DNA of 64,000 nucleotides, taken from NCBI RefSeq assembly GCF_001613125.1, contig NZ_BDBT01000001.1, forward strand, positions 124,001 through 188,000. Reading direction: 5' to 3'. Under the pieces are notes generated by a model. The model ran no database searches. It had not been told where the DNA came from and worked only from the letters and a program-made list of their open reading frames with translations. A program made the translations under genes and the position numbers. How positions within the stretch are numbered: the stretch's first letter is position 1; each line of letters begins with the position of its first letter. Of this stretch, positions 53,642 to 62,399 are shown in pieces. This DNA is from Nocardia shimofusensis NBRC 100134. GTDB lineage: Bacteria > Actinomycetota > Actinomycetes > Mycobacteriales > Mycobacteriaceae.

Positions 53642-54427
53642 ATGACCACCGCCGCGAGCGGGATGAGTTTTCTCGAATCCGCTGGTCCCACTCTCGTGTG
53701 GACCGTTGTCCTCAGCTTCGTCTTCCTCGAGTGCGCCGTGATCATCGGCTTGTTCCTGCCCGGCGACTCCATGCTGCTGACCGCGGGCATCGTGATGGCA
53801 GGCCACCAGATGGGCGAGAAGCACATCTGGGCGCTGGCCGTCGGGGCGATGGTGGCGGCTGTGGCGGGCAACCAGGTCGGCTACACGATCGGGCAACGGA
53901 CGGGCACCGGATTCGTGGCCAGGCGCAACGGCCGATACGTCAATGCCCAGAACCTGGAACGGGTCGCGGCGATGCTGCAACGGCACGGCTTCTGGGCCGT
54001 GCTGGTGGCCCGCTGGATTCCCTGGGTACGGACCCTGTGCCCGCTGGTGGCGGGCGCCGCGCGGATGGATCACCGTCGCTACACCATCGCCAGCACGATC
54101 GGCGCGATCGTCTGGGCGCCGGTGCTGTTGCTGATCGGATTCTACGCCGGTAGTCACCTCGCGCGAATCCCGTGGCTGATGCACGGCGTGACGGCGGTGC
54201 TGGTGATAGCGGTGGTCGTCGGCACGATCGTCGGTATCAGGGGCTACCGCCAGGAGATGCGTCAGACCTCCGGAGACGCCGCGAACACAGCACACCACAT
54301 TGGGAACTACACGGCCGCCGACGCCGCCGCCGACACCCAGCCCATGCAGTACGCGATGGACGCGCGCCGCGAGATCGATCCGCCGACGGTGGTGCTGCCG
54401 CGCTGGGAGCCCGGCGCCTCCCGCTGA
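53642..54427 (+). CDS. DedA family membrane protein, second tandem paralogue
   Basis: 261 residues from ATG 53642, 4 bp after the previous stop. Same core: VVLSFVFLECAVIIGLFLPGDSMLLTAG, GNQVGYTIGQRTG, VLVARWIPWVRTLCPLVAGAAR, final helices, then a soluble tail (from about residue 200) ending VVLPRWEPGASR. The conserved E/PGDS and double-Arg features are intact, so it is probably an active transporter of a different lipid carrier or a heteromeric partner. Confidence 0.9.
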   Translation: MTTAASGMSFLESAGPTLVWTVVLSFVFLECAVIIGLFLPGDSMLLTAGIVMAGHQMGEKHIWALAVGAMVAAVAGNQVGYTIGQRTGTGFVARRNGRYVNAQNLERVAAMLQRHGFWAVLVARWIPWVRTLCPLVAGAARMDHRRYTIASTIGAIVWAPVLLLIGFYAGSHLARIPWLMHGVTAVLVIAVVVGTIVGIRGYRQEMRQTSGDAANTAHHIGNYTAADAAADTQPMQYAMDARREIDPPTVVLPRWEPGASR

Positions 54428-54436
54428 ACTCGCGGT

Positions 54437-55597
54437 CTAGAAGCCGGCCGCGCTCACCTGATACGCGGCTTCCATCAGCATCCACCCGCTCAGCTGCACC
54501 GAAAGATCACGCTCGGGGACCTCCGAAGCGGTCACCGAACCGCCCTGGGTGAAGTGCCCCGCGCCGCTCGCCCCACCGGGCAGCCGAGCCCGCTTCGTCC
54601 AATCGACGCCGAACAGCGGCTCGCTCTCGATGTCGAGCCGGTTCCCCCAGGCCGCTGCGGCGGAGGCCAGGACCAGCGCGGCCGCGGTGCGCCGGTCGTT
54701 CTCCTGGGTGCGGCCCTCACCGGGCAGCATGAGCGCCACCACCGCCAGGTAGCGAGTCAGGATGCCGTTGAACAATCCGCCGTCGCCACCGCCGCCGCCC
54801 GCGATCACCCCGCCGGAGGTCATGTGCTCCTCCACCGCGCCCAGCAGCCGGTGTACTCGCTCCAGATGCCGTGGCTCGTCGGTGTGCATGGCGAGTTCGG
54901 CTTCCAGGCCGAGCACGACGCCCTGGCAGTAGGTGAAGGTGGGGCGCTCGATCTCACCGGAGGGCAGGTGGATGCCGTCGAGGATCAGGCCGGTGTTCTC
55001 CTCGCGCAGAGTGTCGTCGATCCAGTCCGACATCTCCTGCGCGCGGGCGTGCCTGCCGAGCCTGCACAGGGCGATCGCGGCCGGGCCGTTGGCCGGGGCG
55101 TTGTAGTAGTCCGAGCGCTCCCGCCACGGGATGCCGCCGCCGATCTCCGGCCGCCAGGCGTTGTAGAGCTTCTTCTCCAGCGCGGTCAACGCTCCGCGCG
55201 CGGCGGTGACGCCCTGGATGCGCTCGGCCCGTTCCAGCGCGATCGCCAGCCAGGCCATGTCGTCGTAGTACTTGTTCGTCCAACCGGTGAGGTTGCGCAT
55301 CCGGTGCGAGCGCACCAGTTCGGCGAGCCGGGCGCGCCGCGCCGGGGTCGGCGTCCGGTTCACGGCGTCGACGGCGCAGTCGATCAGATGCGCCTGCCAC
55401 CAATAGTGCCAGGAAGCGAACAGCCGTTCACGCCGGGTGGCGGGCCAGCCGACAACCGCCAATTCCGTTCCAGGACACGCCCACAACGCGCGCAGATGCC
55501 GGGAGATGATGGCGGATTCGGCCATGTCCGCACGTTCCGACCACAGGGCGGGGGTCGGTGCTGTCTCCGGCCCTGGCAGTGGGCTCCGCGTGGTCAT
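54437..55597 (-). CDS. Glycoside hydrolase family 76 protein (Rv0365c-like)
   Basis: 386 residues from ATG 55597. GH76 alpha/alpha-toroid features: FASWHYWWQAHLIDCAVDAV, the catalytic Asp pair in WTNKYYDDMAWLAIALE (Asp112-Asp113), GGGIPWRERSDYYNAPANGP, TYCQGVVLGLEAEL, GGGGGDGGLFNGILTRYLA. GH76 enzymes cleave alpha-1,6-mannans. No signal peptide is visible, so it may act in the cytosol or leave by another route. Conserved next to the DedA gene in mycobacteria. Confidence 0.9.
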   Translation of the reverse strand: MTTRSPLPGPETAPTPALWSERADMAESAIISRHLRALWACPGTELAVVGWPATRRERLFASWHYWWQAHLIDCAVDAVNRTPTPARRARLAELVRSHRMRNLTGWTNKYYDDMAWLAIALERAERIQGVTAARGALTALEKKLYNAWRPEIGGGIPWRERSDYYNAPANGPAAIALCRLGRHARAQEMSDWIDDTLREENTGLILDGIHLPSGEIERPTFTYCQGVVLGLEAELAMHTDEPRHLERVHRLLGAVEEHMTSGGVIAGGGGGDGGLFNGILTRYLAVVALMLPGEGRTQENDRRTAAALVLASAAAAWGNRLDIESEPLFGVDWTKRARLPGGASGAGHFTQGGSVTASEVPERDLSVQLSGWMLMEAAYQVSAAGF

Positions 55598-55694
55598 AGC
55601 TCAATGGTGCCAGGTACACCGCGATTCTTGCCGCTGAATTGTTACCGGATGGCCGCCGAATCCGTTACCCGCGAGCGCTGCACGGCGTCACCGG

Positions 55695-56387
55695 TCACCA
55701 CGCCCTGGACAGGTCCGCGTGCGCGCGCACCCAGGCGTGCATGGCGATGCCCGCCGCGACACCGGCGTTGATGCTGCGGGTGGAACCGAACTGGGCGATC
55801 GAAACGGTCATGGCGGCGGCGTTCTTGGCGTGCTCGGTGACGCCGGGGCCCTCCTGGCCGAACAGCAGCAGACACTCGCGCGGCAGTTCGGCGGTCTCCA
55901 GCGGCACCGCGCCGGGCACGTTGTCGACGGCGACCACGGTCAGCCCGGCCCGGTCGGCATAAGCGCGCAGCGCGTCGACATCGGTGTGGTGCTCGATGTG
56001 CTGATAGCGGTCGGTGACCATGGCGCCCCGGCGATTCCACCGTCGCCTGCCCACGATGTGCACCGCGGCCGCGGCGAAGGCGTTGGCGGTGCGCACCACG
56101 GTGCCGATGTTGGCGTCATGGGCGAAGTTCTCGATCGCCACGTGGAACGGGTGCCTGCGGCTGTCGATGTCGGCGACGATGGCTTCGCGGGTCCAGTACC
56201 GGTAGGCGTCGACCACATTGCGCCGATCGCCGTGGGCGAGCAGTTCCGGATCGAGGCGCGGATCGGCGGGCGGGGGCGTGCCGAACTCGGCGACCCACGG
56301 GCCGAGACCGTGCGGGTGCTCGCCCCATTCGGTCGGTCCGGCCGCTGCCTGCTGCCCGGGGGTGTCCAGCGGTGACTGCTCTTCCAC
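55695..56387 (-). CDS. SpoU/TrmH family RNA methyltransferase (Rv0380c-like)
   Basis: 230 residues from ATG 56387. SPOUT motifs: 1, HPFHVAIENFAHDANIGTVV; 2, LLLFGQEGPGVTEHAKNAA; 3, VSIAQFGSTRSINAGVAAGI with the trefoil-knot SxSxNAxVAA-type pattern. It 2'-O-methylates a tRNA or rRNA ribose with SAM; the target nucleotide is unknown. It lies downstream of the small membrane protein genes on the same strand. Confidence 0.93.
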   Translation of the reverse strand: MEEQSPLDTPGQQAAAGPTEWGEHPHGLGPWVAEFGTPPPADPRLDPELLAHGDRRNVVDAYRYWTREAIVADIDSRRHPFHVAIENFAHDANIGTVVRTANAFAAAAVHIVGRRRWNRRGAMVTDRYQHIEHHTDVDALRAYADRAGLTVVAVDNVPGAVPLETAELPRECLLLFGQEGPGVTEHAKNAAAMTVSIAQFGSTRSINAGVAAGIAMHAWVRAHADLSRAW

Positions 56388-56435
56388 GCCGCTGATGCTA
56401 GAGCCGCCCGGCCCCGGTACCGGCGCGCGCCCTCG

Positions 56436-56765
56436 TCAGTACGTCGACCCCGAGGACGAGATGGCGCCGATGAGCACGAGCACGACCATGAGGACGATGG
56501 CGAGCACGTAGAGCAGCAGCAGGATGGTGCCGATGATGCCGCAGATGTAACCGGCTTTCGCCGACCCCTGCCCGCCGATCGCGCCGCCGGAGGCGTCGAT
56601 CTCGTCGAGCACCCGCTTGCCCATGAACCACGCGAAGGGCGCGCACAACTGACACAACACGAGGCCGAGGATGCCGAGCACCAGCACGGTCGTCGCCTGC
56701 GGATGATCCTGCGGCGGCGGGCCGTAGGACGCGTACGGATGTCCGTACTGGGGTGGATACGTCAT
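56436..56765 (-). CDS. Small DUF4190-like membrane protein
   Basis: 109 residues from ATG 56765. A Pro/Tyr-rich N-terminus (MTYPPQYGHPYASYGPPPQD) is followed by two hydrophobic segments (ATTVLVLGILGLVLCQLCAP and IIGTILLLLYVLAIVLMVVL) joined by a KRVLDEIDASGG loop; the pattern fits DUF4190 proteins. The longer frame to 57389 shadows the upstream YhhN gene. Function unknown. Confidence 0.78.
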   Translation of the reverse strand: MTYPPQYGHPYASYGPPPQDHPQATTVLVLGILGLVLCQLCAPFAWFMGKRVLDEIDASGGAIGGQGSAKAGYICGIIGTILLLLYVLAIVLMVVLVLIGAISSSGSTY

Positions 56766-56776
56766 GTCGCCCGATG

Positions 56777-57484
56777 CTAGTGCGTGCGGGCGTGGGCGCG
56801 CGGGTCGGCGAGCAGGTACTGCGCGGCGGCGTAGGTGCCGAGGATGACCGCCTCGGTACCGCGACGAGCCCGGGTCGAGCGGGCGAAGACGCGCCGCAGG
56901 ATGATCAGGCCGTCGGAGAGGGTGAACAACAGCGAGCCGAGCGCCAACCGGCTGCGCGGGTCGCCGTCGGGGACGTTCAGTCCGCCGATATTCGCTGCCT
57001 CGGGCGCCAGTTCCGGGTCCGAGGCCAGCACGCCCGCCGTGGCGAGAGTCGCGCCGTAGGCGGTGAGCGGCAGCGCGACCGCCGGTGTCCGGACCCGCAT
57101 GAGCACACCCGCGCCGAGCCACGCCGCAATCCGCTGCACGGCGATCGCCTTGCTCGGCCGTGCCCCGCGCCGCCACCACAGGCCGGCGTACCCGGTCTGC
57201 ATGATGGCGAAGGCGGAGGCGCCCGCGATCAGGCGGCCGTCGTCGTCGGGATCGATGAGCAGTACGTCGCCCACGGTGGCAGCGCCCAGCGAGGCCAGCA
57301 GCACTGTGCGCTCGGTGGGGTCGATGTCCACGCCGCCGGTCACCACATCGGCGGCCAGCAAGGGCATCATCAGCGGCTTGGCCAGCCACTGCACCTTGTC
57401 GCGGCCGGTGGCGGCGCCGTAGACGGTCGCCGCCGCAGCAGCGAGATAGCCCAGCCGAAACGGGCGCAGCCGCGCATCAGACAC
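56777..57484 (-). CDS. YhhN family protein (lysoplasmalogenase-like)
   Basis: 235 residues from GTG 57484, overlapping the fabH stop by 8 nt. About seven membrane helices with YhhN/TMEM86 features: KVQWLAKPLMMPLLAADVV, LASLGAATVGDVLLIDPDDD, FAIMQTGYAGLWWRRG and SDGLIILRRVF. Eukaryotic members hydrolyse vinyl ether bonds of lysoplasmalogens; actinobacterial substrates are unclear. Coupling to fabH suggests lipid metabolism. Confidence 0.87.
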   Translation of the reverse strand: MSDARLRPFRLGYLAAAAATVYGAATGRDKVQWLAKPLMMPLLAADVVTGGVDIDPTERTVLLASLGAATVGDVLLIDPDDDGRLIAGASAFAIMQTGYAGLWWRRGARPSKAIAVQRIAAWLGAGVLMRVRTPAVALPLTAYGATLATAGVLASDPELAPEAANIGGLNVPDGDPRSRLALGSLLFTLSDGLIILRRVFARSTRARRGTEAVILGTYAAAQYLLADPRAHARTH

Positions 57485-58541
57485 CGAAACTGGCTTCCTT
57501 CGGAGCGGGCGGCAGGGTGACGACCTGACCGGCGTAGCTCAGGCCCGCGCCGAAGCCGAGCAGCAGAGCGAGCTGACCGCCCTTGGCCTTGCCGGTCACC
57601 AGCATCTCCTCCATCGCCAGCGGGATGGACGCGGCCGAGGTGTTGCCGGTGTTCTCGATGTCGTTGGCCATCGGAATGTCGTCGGCCAGACCGAGGTTCT
57701 TCTTCATCAGCTCGTTGATGCGCGCGTTGGCCTGATGCGGGACGAACACCTCGATGTCGTCCTTGGACACCCCGGAGGCCTCCAGCGCGCTCGACAGCGC
57801 GCGCGGCAGAGTGACCGCGGCCCAGCGGAAGACCTTGGGGCCCTCCATGCGCAGCGACATCCGGCCCACCGGCTCGACCTCGGGGTCGGTGCCCTGCAGT
57901 TCCTGCGCGCGGTGCATGTAGGCGAGGAAGTCGATGTCCTGGGCGATGGCGTCGGCGTTCTCACCGTCGCTGCCCCACACCGTCGGGGAGATGCCGTTCT
58001 CCTCGCTCGGGCCGACCACCACCGCGCCCGCGCCGTCACCGAAGATCATGGCGGTGCCGCGGTCGGTCGGGTCCAGGCCGACGGTCATCGTCTCGGCGCC
58101 GATCACCAGGATGTACTCCGCCGAACCCGCGCGGATCAGATCCGCGGCCACGCCGAGGCCGTAGCCGAAACCGCCGCAGCCGGAGGTGAGGTCGAAGGCG
58201 GGGACGCCGTTCATGCCCAGATCCGCGGCGACCGTCGGCGCGCCGTGCGGGGTGAGCTTGAGCCAGCTCGAGGTACACAGCAGCACCATGCTGATCTTCG
58301 ACCGGTCGATGCCGGTGTTGCTCAGCGCGCGCTCACCGGCCGCGGCGGCGATCGAGCGCAGCGTCTCGTCGCCGCTGATCCAGCGACGGTTGCGCACGCC
58401 GGTGCGCTCGTAGATCCACTGGTCGGTCGAGTCGAGGACCTCACAGACCTCGTCGTTGCTGACGATGCGTTGCGGCCGGTAGGCACCGATGCCGAGCATC
58501 GCGACATTCGCGCGACCTTTGTTAACTGCAATGCTCACCAC
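57477..58541 (-). CDS. fabH: Beta-ketoacyl-ACP synthase III
   Basis: 354 residues from GTG 58541 (GTG 58538 possible). Thiolase fold; catalytic triad in typical contexts: Cys122 in FDLTSGCGGFGYGLG, His in VFVPHQANARINELM, Asn in IENTGNTSAASIPLAMEE. GAYRPQRIVSNDEVCEVLDS and IYERTGVRNRRW are near the N-terminus. It closely resembles M. tuberculosis FabH, which condenses acyl-CoA primers with malonyl-ACP to link FAS-I and FAS-II. Here it sits apart from other FAS-II genes, coupled to the YhhN gene. Confidence 0.93.
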   Translation of the reverse strand: MVSIAVNKGRANVAMLGIGAYRPQRIVSNDEVCEVLDSTDQWIYERTGVRNRRWISGDETLRSIAAAAGERALSNTGIDRSKISMVLLCTSSWLKLTPHGAPTVAADLGMNGVPAFDLTSGCGGFGYGLGVAADLIRAGSAEYILVIGAETMTVGLDPTDRGTAMIFGDGAGAVVVGPSEENGISPTVWGSDGENADAIAQDIDFLAYMHRAQELQGTDPEVEPVGRMSLRMEGPKVFRWAAVTLPRALSSALEASGVSKDDIEVFVPHQANARINELMKKNLGLADDIPMANDIENTGNTSAASIPLAMEEMLVTGKAKGGQLALLLGFGAGLSYAGQVVTLPPAPKEASFGV

Positions 58542-58592
58542 TGGCGACTCACACGTCCTTACACCACGCAGACAGACAGATCATCGTCCAGG

Positions 58593-59165
58593 CTAACCCA
58601 GCGCCAGATCCTTGAGACCGAGGATCGAACGATATTCCAATCCCTCGGCGGCGATGACCTTGTCGGCCCCGGTTTCGCGGTCCACGACGGTGGCCACGCC
58701 GACCACTTCCGCCCCGGCTTCGCGCAGCGCACGCACCGCCGTCAGCGGCGAGTTTCCGGTGGTCGTGGTGTCTTCCACGACGAGTACCCGCTTGCCGACG
58801 ATGTCGGGCCCCTCGATCTGACGCTGCATGCCGTGTGTCTTGGCGGCCTTACGCACCACGAAGGCGTCGATGGGCCTGCCGGGCGCGTGCAGCACGGCCA
58901 GCGCGACCGGATCGGCGCCCATGGTGAGCCCGCCGACGGCGTCGAAATCCCAGTCGGCCACCAGTTCGCGCAGCAGTTTGCCGATCAGTGGCCCGGCTTC
59001 GTGGTGCAGCGTGGCCCGGCGCAGGTCGACGTAGTAGTCGGCCTCCTTGCCGGAGGACAGCGTGACCTTGCCGTGCACCACGGCGAGTTCGCGTACCAGT
59101 GCGGCCAGCGCATCGCGGTCCGCGCCGGACAGCTCGGGCCGTGCGGCCCGCGCCTGGTCGATCAT
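58593..59165 (-). CDS. pyrE: Orotate phosphoribosyltransferase
   Basis: 190 residues from ATG 59165, with AAGGAG 8 nt upstream. It converts orotate + PRPP to OMP. PRPP-binding motif KRVLVVEDTTTTGNSPLTAV, GKVTLSSGKEADYYVDLRRA, GGLTMGADPVALAV, and the flexible-loop KAAKTHGMQRQIEG. Standard length. It follows the SDR gene after 16 bp on the same strand; the pyrE-Rv0383c-clpB neighbourhood is conserved in mycobacteria from memory. Confidence 0.96.
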   Translation of the reverse strand: MIDQARAARPELSGADRDALAALVRELAVVHGKVTLSSGKEADYYVDLRRATLHHEAGPLIGKLLRELVADWDFDAVGGLTMGADPVALAVLHAPGRPIDAFVVRKAAKTHGMQRQIEGPDIVGKRVLVVEDTTTTGNSPLTAVRALREAGAEVVGVATVVDRETGADKVIAAEGLEYRSILGLKDLALG

Positions 59166-59181
59166 GATGTCGTCTCCTTTT

Positions 59182-59994
59182 TCAGGTACGTCCGCGTGAA
59201 TTGAACAGGCCCCGGTTCATTCGAACCTGCAGGCCCCGGGGGATGAGGCCGGCAGCGGTGGTGAGTGCCTTGTACTGCACGCCGGGCACGCTGATCACGC
59301 GATCGGCGTCCAGGTCGCGCAGCGAAGCGCTGACGACCTGATCGACGGAGAGCCACAGCGGCTCGGGCAGCGAGGACATCTCGATGCCCGCCCGCTGGTG
59401 GAACTCGGTGCGCACGAAGCCGGGGCACAATGCCTGGATGCGCACCCCCGTGCCGGCGAGTCCACCCGCCAATCCCTCGGAGAAGGATACGACGTAGGAC
59501 TTGGAGGCCGAGTAGGTCGAGCCACGGCCGGGGATGAGGCCCGCGACGCTGGCGACGTTGACGATCGATCCCTTGCCCGCCGCGATCATCGACGGCAGCG
59601 CGGCGTGGGTGAATCGCAGCACCGAGGTGACATTGACGTCGAGCTGGGCCTGCAACTGCTCGTAGGGCAGCTCCCAGAACTCGCCCGAATGCGCGAAACC
59701 CGCGTTGTTGACGAGGAATTCGACGCCCTCGGCCACCCGGGCGGCGACCCGGTCGCGGTCTGCCTCTTTCGTCAGATCCGCGGACAGCACCTCCGAGCGG
59801 GTGGCGTAGGAGCGCTCCAGTTCCGAGGCCAGCGCCCGGAGCCGGTCCGCGTCGCGGGCGACGAGCACCAGGTCGTAGCCGAGAGCGGCCAGCTCGGTCG
59901 CGTAGCCCTGGCCGATGCCGGAGGTGGGTCCGGTGATCAGGGCGATGGGACGGGTGGCGCCCGGCAGGCGCGCGGGGGGCGGGTTGTCGGTCAT
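59182..59994 (-). CDS. Short-chain dehydrogenase/reductase
   Basis: 270 residues from ATG 59994. Cofactor motif ALITGPTSGIGQGYATEL, NNAG in VEFLVNNAGFAHSG, the catalytic Ser in VNVASVAGLIPG and YxxxK in STYSASKSYVVSF. Typical of the DltE/YqjQ-like classical SDR group. Substrate unknown. Its start overlaps the stop of the heptad-repeat ORF by 4 nt. Confidence 0.92.
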   Translation of the reverse strand: MTDNPPPARLPGATRPIALITGPTSGIGQGYATELAALGYDLVLVARDADRLRALASELERSYATRSEVLSADLTKEADRDRVAARVAEGVEFLVNNAGFAHSGEFWELPYEQLQAQLDVNVTSVLRFTHAALPSMIAAGKGSIVNVASVAGLIPGRGSTYSASKSYVVSFSEGLAGGLAGTGVRIQALCPGFVRTEFHQRAGIEMSSLPEPLWLSVDQVVSASLRDLDADRVISVPGVQYKALTTAAGLIPRGLQVRMNRGLFNSRGRT

Positions 59995-60344
59995 GACATC
60001 GCCAATCCGGTCGACGGGGTGGACGTGGTGGCACGGCGCCGAGCCTCTTCTGCCGAGGCGGTCTCGGGCGCGTTCGTGGTCGATCCAACCACCTCGTCAC
60101 CGCGCCGCATCGCAGCGGCACCGATCCGGGTCGTTTCGCCCCGGAACCCGGGTCCTTCTACCCGAGGCCGAGCCACCGCGGCGCGGGGCCGGATCGTTCC
60201 GGCACGCGGCCGGATCAGCTGAGCACGCCGCCGGGTCACCTCGGCACGCCGCCGAATCGCCTCGGCACAGGGCCGAATCCCAACGGCACGCGGCCGAGTC
60301 ACCTCGGCACATGCCCGGATCACAACGGCACGCGGCCGACTCAC
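59991..60344 (-). CDS. Candidate Arg-rich heptad-repeat protein (117 aa)
   Basis: Starts at GTG 60344 inside the upstream gene's stop (GTGA) and ends in TGA overlapping the SDR start codon by 4 nt, so it would be coupled on both sides. The first ~55 residues consist of seven-residue repeats around IRPRA (for example RAEVTRRRAQLIRPRAGTIR) from a 21-bp DNA repeat; the rest is Ala/Thr/Arg-rich. No family is recognised. The repeat keeps other frames open too, so the open frame alone is weak evidence. Confidence 0.4.
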   Translation of the reverse strand: MSRPRAVVIRACAEVTRPRAVGIRPCAEAIRRRAEVTRRRAQLIRPRAGTIRPRAAVARPRVEGPGFRGETTRIGAAAMRRGDEVVGSTTNAPETASAEEARRRATTSTPSTGLAMS

Positions 60345-60367
60345 TTCGGCACGGGGCCCTGGTACGG
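60179..60367. repeat. 21-bp degenerate tandem repeat, about nine units
   Basis: CGGCACGCGGCCGAGTCACC-like units begin at 60179, 60200, 60221, 60242, 60263, 60284, 60305, 60326 and 60347. The last unit lies within the 3' end of the upstream gene, so the array spans the gene boundary. Confidence 0.85.
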
Positions 60368-61390
60368 GCGGAATCCCGGGTGGAACGGTCCGCCCGGCCG
60401 CTCGCCGGCGGGTCCGGAAGCGGGACGCGGGCGCTCGTCGGAGCCGGACTCGGCGTCGTCGCGAGGGCCACGGTCACGGTCACGCTCGGCACGGGCGCCG
60501 TCTTCCCGTGCGCGCTCGTCGCGGGCACGATCGGGCACGACGGCCAGCGAGGGCCGGCGGGCGCCCTCGGCGTCGGCCCGTGCCGCCCTGGCCGCCGCGA
60601 TCTCGTCGTCGGCGTCGGGCGCATCGATGTCGCTGTCGTCGGCGGGATCGTCGTCGTGATCGTCGTGGCCGTCATGGTCCCGGTCACGGGCCGGGCCGTC
60701 GGGATCGTCGTCGGAGTCGTCGGACCCCGGGTCGCGGTCGGCAGGCGGCCGGAGACGGCCACGTTCGGGCTCGCGCGCTTCGCTGACCGGCGGCAACACA
60801 TGCAGCAGGCCCGACAGGCGCAGCACGGCGTCGATCGCGGTCTCCCAGTCCCGGGCGACGGTGCCGACATTGAGCATGCCGAGCGTCCAGTTGCCCTCGC
60901 TCCACAGCATCTGCACGGTGTCGGGCAGCGTCTCGATGAACGCCACCATCCGCTGATCCACCGCGTGCCGGGCGATCTCCGGATTGGTCGCGAACACCAC
61001 CCGGTCGCCGATCGCGCCGAGCAGCTCCAGATCGGCGTCCTTGGGCGGGGACGCGGTCTTCAGGCGCATGTCGACATCGATGTCGGAGCCGATCTGACGG
61101 CGCACGGCCACCAGCGTCGCGGCGTCCTCGAGATCGAACAGCACGAACTTCTCGCCCTTGCGGATGCCGGACACCACGTCCACGGCGGACAGATAGCCGA
61201 GCTTGGCCAGCGCACCACGCCGCCAGGTCGACGTGAGCGCCGGTTCCACCGACACGTAGGTGTATCCCTGGGCCTTCGCCCACACCTGGCGCGCGTGACC
61301 GGACCGCTGCCGCTGGACCCGATCGAAATACAGCAGTACGACCGCACCCACGAGTGAGATCGCCGCCAACCCGAACCACATAGCCGTCAT
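60341..61390 (-). CDS. Conserved membrane protein with charged C-terminal tail (Rv0383c-like)
   Basis: 349 residues from ATG 61390. One N-terminal helix (MWFGLAAISLVGAVVLLYFD) is followed by a cytosolic domain of about 190 residues (SAVDVVSGIRKGEKFVLFDL, VEPALTSTWRRGALAKLGYL, FIETLPDTVQMLWSEGNWTL) and a long Asp/Arg/His-rich disordered tail ending GFRPYQGPVPK. The folded part is the conserved portion. Function unknown. It follows a Pro-rich membrane protein gene and overlaps the heptad-repeat ORF. Confidence 0.82.
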   Translation of the reverse strand: MTAMWFGLAAISLVGAVVLLYFDRVQRQRSGHARQVWAKAQGYTYVSVEPALTSTWRRGALAKLGYLSAVDVVSGIRKGEKFVLFDLEDAATLVAVRRQIGSDIDVDMRLKTASPPKDADLELLGAIGDRVVFATNPEIARHAVDQRMVAFIETLPDTVQMLWSEGNWTLGMLNVGTVARDWETAIDAVLRLSGLLHVLPPVSEAREPERGRLRPPADRDPGSDDSDDDPDGPARDRDHDGHDDHDDDPADDSDIDAPDADDEIAAARAARADAEGARRPSLAVVPDRARDERAREDGARAERDRDRGPRDDAESGSDERPRPASGPAGERPGGPFHPGFRPYQGPVPK

Positions 61391-61413
61391 CGCGGTCTAC
61401 CCTAATATCCCGG

Positions 61414-62211
61414 TCATCGTCCGCCACCGGGCAACGCGGTGCTGACGATGATTCTCGCCTGAATCGTGCCGTCCGTGCCCGTCTCACCCTGCACCACGAC
61501 CATCTCGCCGACCGGCAGATCCGCGGCGCGCAGCACCGACAGCGAGATCACCTGGGTCGCGTCGTCGGTGCGCACGGTGACCTCTCCACCGGTCATCGTG
61601 CTGATGGTCAGGATGCCGCCGTCGTTGGCGGTGATGGTGCCGACCGTAGCGCCGAGCTCCTCCAGGCCGAGATCGGGTAGCCCCGGAACTCCGGGGTTCG
61701 ACAGTCCGGGTAGCGCAGGGGTGCTCGGCGTTGCCTGGAACGGCAGCGTGTAGGTGGTGCTCGTGCTACCTGCCGCGGAGGTGTCGGTGTCGTCTTCACC
61801 GCCGAGCATCAGCCCCGCGCCGATGCCGACCACGCCCACCAGCGCGAGCACACCCAGGCCGAGCGCGATCCACAGGCCGGTGTTGCGCTTGTGCGGTTCC
61901 GGTCCAGGCGGCGGGGAGTGGCCCGGCGGCGGGTTCGCCCCCGGCGGCTGCTGACCCGGCGCGCCCGTCCACGGGGCGCCCGCCCATTGCTGTTGCTGCT
62001 CGCCCTGCCACTGACCGCCGGGTTCGTAGGCGCCCCACTGCGCGTCCAGCGCCGGGATCTCGCGGGTGGCCCCGGCGGGCGGCGGCGTGGACCACGGGTC
62101 GTACTGCTCGGTGGGCGGATATTCACCGTGCCCGAAGGCCCCCGGTGGGCCGAGGTGTTCGGTCGGCGCATCGCCCGGCCGCTGCCCCCAGGGGTCCTTC
62201 GGGTTGGTCAT
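61414..62211 (-). CDS. Pro-rich single-pass membrane protein with DUF5666-like external domain
   Basis: 265 residues from ATG 62211. A cytosolic Pro/Gln/Gly-rich segment (MTNPKDPWGQRPGDAPTEHL; contains TREI, another T-x-x-I motif) precedes one membrane helix (GLWIALGLGVLALVGVVGIG) and an external part with a Pro/Leu linker and a small beta domain (VGTITANDGGILTISTMTGG, EVTVRTDDATQVISLS, GEMVVVQGETGTDG) like OB-type DUF5666. It lies between clpB and the Rv0383c-like gene in the same direction. Function unknown. Confidence 0.8.
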   Translation of the reverse strand: MTNPKDPWGQRPGDAPTEHLGPPGAFGHGEYPPTEQYDPWSTPPPAGATREIPALDAQWGAYEPGGQWQGEQQQQWAGAPWTGAPGQQPPGANPPPGHSPPPGPEPHKRNTGLWIALGLGVLALVGVVGIGAGLMLGGEDDTDTSAAGSTSTTYTLPFQATPSTPALPGLSNPGVPGLPDLGLEELGATVGTITANDGGILTISTMTGGEVTVRTDDATQVISLSVLRAADLPVGEMVVVQGETGTDGTIQARIIVSTALPGGGR

Positions 62212-62297
62212 GCTTTCAGACTAGGGGTGTGCGCGACGATCCGCCGCACGTTCACGGTCCGGGATCGCTCGCGCCGCGACCAGCGCAAGCCCCGTGA

Positions 62298-62344
62298 ACA
62301 CGACACATCCCCACCGGGATTCGACCGGTGGGGATGTGTCGTGT
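62298..62344. terminator. 20-bp perfect hairpin terminator after clpB
   Basis: Arms 62298-62317 and 62325-62344 are perfectly complementary (core GACACATCCCCACCGG) with a 7-nt loop. It stands 54 bp past the clpB stop. Confidence 0.88.
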
Positions 62345-62397
62345 CATGCGGCCGTGCCGCGGGGTGTCATGCGGCCGTGCCGCGGGGTGTCATGCGG

Positions 62398-62399
<2 letters not shown>
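62341..62399. repeat. 24-bp tandem repeat overlapping the clpB 3' end
   Basis: GTGTCATGCGGCCGTGCCGC plus GGGG at 62341-62364 and 62365-62388, with a partial third copy running into the clpB stop codon at 62398-62400. Confidence 0.8.

Noticed and set aside
59915..61357. 480-codon plus-strand ORF across the heptad-repeat region
   Set aside because: Antisense to the Rv0383c-like gene and to the SDR promoter; it has no placed ribosome site and its Gly/Val/Arg-rich translation shows no family features.
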